A stretch of DNA of 6,793 nt, taken from positions 1-6,793 of the forward strand of contig JALHSW010000469.1 in the NCBI GenBank assembly GCA_022865365.1, read 5' to 3'. Each line of letters begins with the position of its first letter. Position 1 is the stretch's first letter. The stretch is from Acidimicrobiia bacterium (GTDB lineage: Bacteria > Actinomycetota > Acidimicrobiia > IMCC26256 > PALSA-555). A model generated the notes under the pieces. That model was not told where the DNA came from, made no database searches, and worked only from the letters and a program-made list of their open reading frames with translations. The translations under genes were made by a program, and so were the position numbers. Shown here one piece after another: positions 5,432-6,793 of this stretch.

Positions 5432-6237
5432 CCGAGCGCGAGAGCTACATCGATCTCGAGGTCGATGGGAAGGTGGGGATCCTCACCTTGAACCGGCCCG
5501 AGAAGCTCAACGCCTGGTCGTGGGAGTCGGCGCGTCAGCTCGCGGCGCGCGCCGACGAGATCCGGTTCGACGACGAGATCCGCGTGGTGCTGCTCAAGGC
5601 AGAAGGACGCGCGTTCTGCGCCGGTGTCGACCTCGGGATGCCCGAGGACCGCATCACGGGCCGATCCCCTGCCGAGAAGAGCCGCAACTACTACGAACGC
5701 TTCCGCCAGGTACACGAGCGATTCAACGTGTTCAGCAACCTGCCCCAGCCGGTCGTGGTGGCGATCAACGGATACTGCCTCGGTGCGGGGCTCGAGGTCG
5801 CGATGATGGGCGACATCCGGGTGGCCGGCGACGACGCGAAGTTCGCGCTCCCGGAGGCCGGCGTCGGCGTCGGCATCGACTCGGGTGGCGACCTCCGCCT
5901 GGTCACCGAGATCGGCGCAGGCTGGACGCGGCTCCTCGCGCTCACGGGGCGGCGCATCGACGCCGAGACTGCGCTTCGGGTCGGCATCGTGCAGGAGGTC
6001 GTCCCGGTCGACGACCTCGTGGCACACGCGCGGGCCCTCTGCGACGAGATCGCGGCCAATGCGCCGCTCGCGGTGCAGGCGATCAAGCGCACGATCAACT
6101 TCTGGGCCGAGCGCGGGATGGCCGAGGCCATGCGCTTCGTCGCCGCGAGCTCAGCACCGAACTTCACCTCCGACGACATGACCGAGGGCTACCGGGCCAA
6201 GGCCGAGAAGCGCCCCGTGGAGTTCGAAGGAAAGTAG
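5428..6237 (+). CDS. Enoyl-CoA hydratase/isomerase family protein (possible dienoyl-CoA isomerase)
   Basis: This 269-residue crotonase-fold enzyme is cytosolic and acts on acyl-CoA thioesters. LNRPEKLNAW (21-30), the oxyanion-hole segment RAFCAGVDL (61-69) and NGYCLGAGLEVAMMGDI (114-130) are canonical. Glu123 (GLEVAMM) and Glu143 (LPEAGVG) fall at the spacing of Glu144 and Glu164 of rat enoyl-CoA hydratase, so a hydratase site is complete. The usual GGTQRL reads GGDLRL (153-158). Asp151, eight residues after Glu143, matches the position of catalytic Asp204 of rat Delta3,5-Delta2,4-dienoyl-CoA isomerase, where hydratases normally have Gly. The activity could therefore be hydration, double-bond isomerisation or both. 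The start is GTG 5428, overlapping the SDR stop TGA (5429-5431) as GTGA. The frame is open much further upstream, but that part is antisense-like noise inside the SDR gene. The partner SDR favours a role in breakdown of unsaturated or branched acyl-CoAs. The gene converges on the ABC binding-protein gene with a 25-bp gap. Confidence 0.94.
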   Translation: MTERESYIDLEVDGKVGILTLNRPEKLNAWSWESARQLAARADEIRFDDEIRVVLLKAEGRAFCAGVDLGMPEDRITGRSPAEKSRNYYERFRQVHERFNVFSNLPQPVVVAINGYCLGAGLEVAMMGDIRVAGDDAKFALPEAGVGVGIDSGGDLRLVTEIGAGWTRLLALTGRRIDAETALRVGIVQEVVPVDDLVAHARALCDEIAANAPLAVQAIKRTINFWAERGMAEAMRFVAASSAPNFTSDDMTEGYRAKAEKRPVEFEGK

Positions 6238-6259
6238 GACGAAGGAAAGAAAGTAGGAC
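6226..6259. repeat. Imperfect tandem duplication over a stop codon
   Basis: Copy one, gaaggaaagtaggac (6226-6240), is followed directly by gaaggaaagaaagtaggac (6241-6259). They are identical except that the second contains an extra aaag. The first copy holds the hydratase stop TAG (6235-6237), and the second supplies another TAG in the spacer at 6254-6256. The purine-rich pair fills nearly all of the convergent spacer, and no hairpin terminator is visible there. Confidence 0.9.
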
Positions 6260-6262
6260 TCG

Positions 6263-6793
6263 CTACTTCGTCGACAGCGCGACCGTCGGTGAGCACCCGA
6301 ACGGCACCGCCACCGTGTATCCGGTGCCATCACCCGAGACGAGCTGCCCGCAGGATGTGGCGATCTTGAACGCGTCGGGAAACCGCGTCGGTCCGATGGT
6401 CTTCGGGACCCGGTAGGTCGAGCGCCGGGCGACGCGCCGAATATCGGCTGCCGTCGCGCCGGCACCCGCTCGCGTCGCGGCCTTGACGAAGAAGTCGGCG
6501 GCGAACCACCCCGCGAGCATCGCGGGGGTGATCGGGCCGCTGTTCACGGCGGCGATCCCCTCGACGATTCGCTGCATCGCCGGGTTCTGCGGCGCGCTCT
6601 CGGGAGTGGCGAACTGCGTGAGCACGTCGGCACCGGCCGCCGGGCCGGCCAGGAACGGCGCGTACTGCACGAGGTTGGTCGTGATCCCGGTGTAGCCCTG
6701 TGCACGCAGCGTCGCCTGCAGTGCGGCGACGTTCGCGAAGCTCGACACCGTGAACACCACGGCCGGTGGCTTCCCGCCGTCGGCGCGAAGCAC
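6263..6793 (-). CDS. ABC transporter substrate-binding protein (Peripla_BP_6/Leu-binding type), C-terminal part
   Basis: The 5' end lies beyond the right edge of the window, leaving 176 codons; the GTG at the edge should not be taken as the start. The visible part resembles the second lobe and C terminus of type I periplasmic binding proteins that serve branched-chain amino acid or amide ABC importers. A strand-turn AVVFTVSSFANVAALQATLRAQGY (visible residues 11-34) looks like 'which molecule moved, where' Rossmann-like lobe elements, followed by YAPFLAG (44-50). The helix GWFAADFFVKAATRAG (95-110) with ATAADIRRVA after it matches the family's conserved late helix. Two cysteines near the end (visible residues 148 and 167) could form a disulphide, which would fit an exported protein. 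The ligand cannot be told. No permease or ATPase gene lies in the window. Confidence is moderate because the signal peptide and first lobe are out of sight. Confidence 0.75.
   Translation of the reverse strand: MLRADGGKPPAVVFTVSSFANVAALQATLRAQGYTGITTNLVQYAPFLAGPAAGADVLTQFATPESAPQNPAMQRIVEGIAAVNSGPITPAMLAGWFAADFFVKAATRAGAGATAADIRRVARRSTYRVPKTIGPTRFPDAFKIATSCGQLVSGDGTGYTVAVPFGCSPTVALSTK

Overview
The window is GC-rich (about two thirds G+C by eye), densely coded and lacks RNA genes, IS elements and CRISPR. The gene content points to a high-GC actinobacterium: a DUF222/HNH '13E12-repeat' type gene, an F420-dependent luciferase-like oxidoreductase of the mycobacterial MSMEG_4141 type, and an actinobacterial-style amidohydrolase. 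An uncultured Acidimicrobiia-like lineage is possible, but I cannot fix the taxon from the sequence alone.

Layout. (1) 1-582, + strand: the 3' part of a DUF222/HNH endonuclease-like gene, broken by a perfect 23-bp tandem duplication. (2) 652-1536, +: F420-dependent LLM-class oxidoreductase. (3) 1648-4471, - strand: a likely three-gene operon read right to left. It holds a four-helix membrane protein (4471-3641), an amidohydrolase-2 family metal enzyme (3599-2364) and ribose-5-phosphate isomerase A (2343-1648). A four-copy 14-bp tandem repeat sits on the junction of the first two. (4) 4547-6237, +: a tightly coupled pair read divergently from the membrane-protein gene. It comprises a 2,4-dienoyl-CoA-reductase-like SDR with a perfect AGGAGG, and an enoyl-CoA hydratase/isomerase whose GTG start overlaps the SDR stop by 4 nt. 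(5) 6263-6793, -: the 3' end of an ABC-transporter substrate-binding protein gene, convergent with the hydratase gene.

Function. The SDR/hydratase pair is the clearest functional unit. Both proteins carry residues expected of auxiliary beta-oxidation enzymes for unsaturated acyl-CoAs: a Tyr/Ser/Lys site as in 2,4-dienoyl-CoA reductase, and an Asp where Delta3,5-Delta2,4-dienoyl-CoA isomerases have their catalytic Asp. The - strand operon joins a pentose-phosphate enzyme to an amidohydrolase and a membrane protein with no obvious common pathway.

No intergenic gap exceeds about 111 bp. The gaps at 583-651 and 4472-4546 show no convincing promoter. The 1537-1647 gap contains a strong GC stem-loop. 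I found no clearly new multi-gene system. The oddest property is three separate short tandem duplications in 6.8 kb: one breaks a gene, one has probably pulled apart an overlapping stop/start junction, and one duplicates a stop codon.
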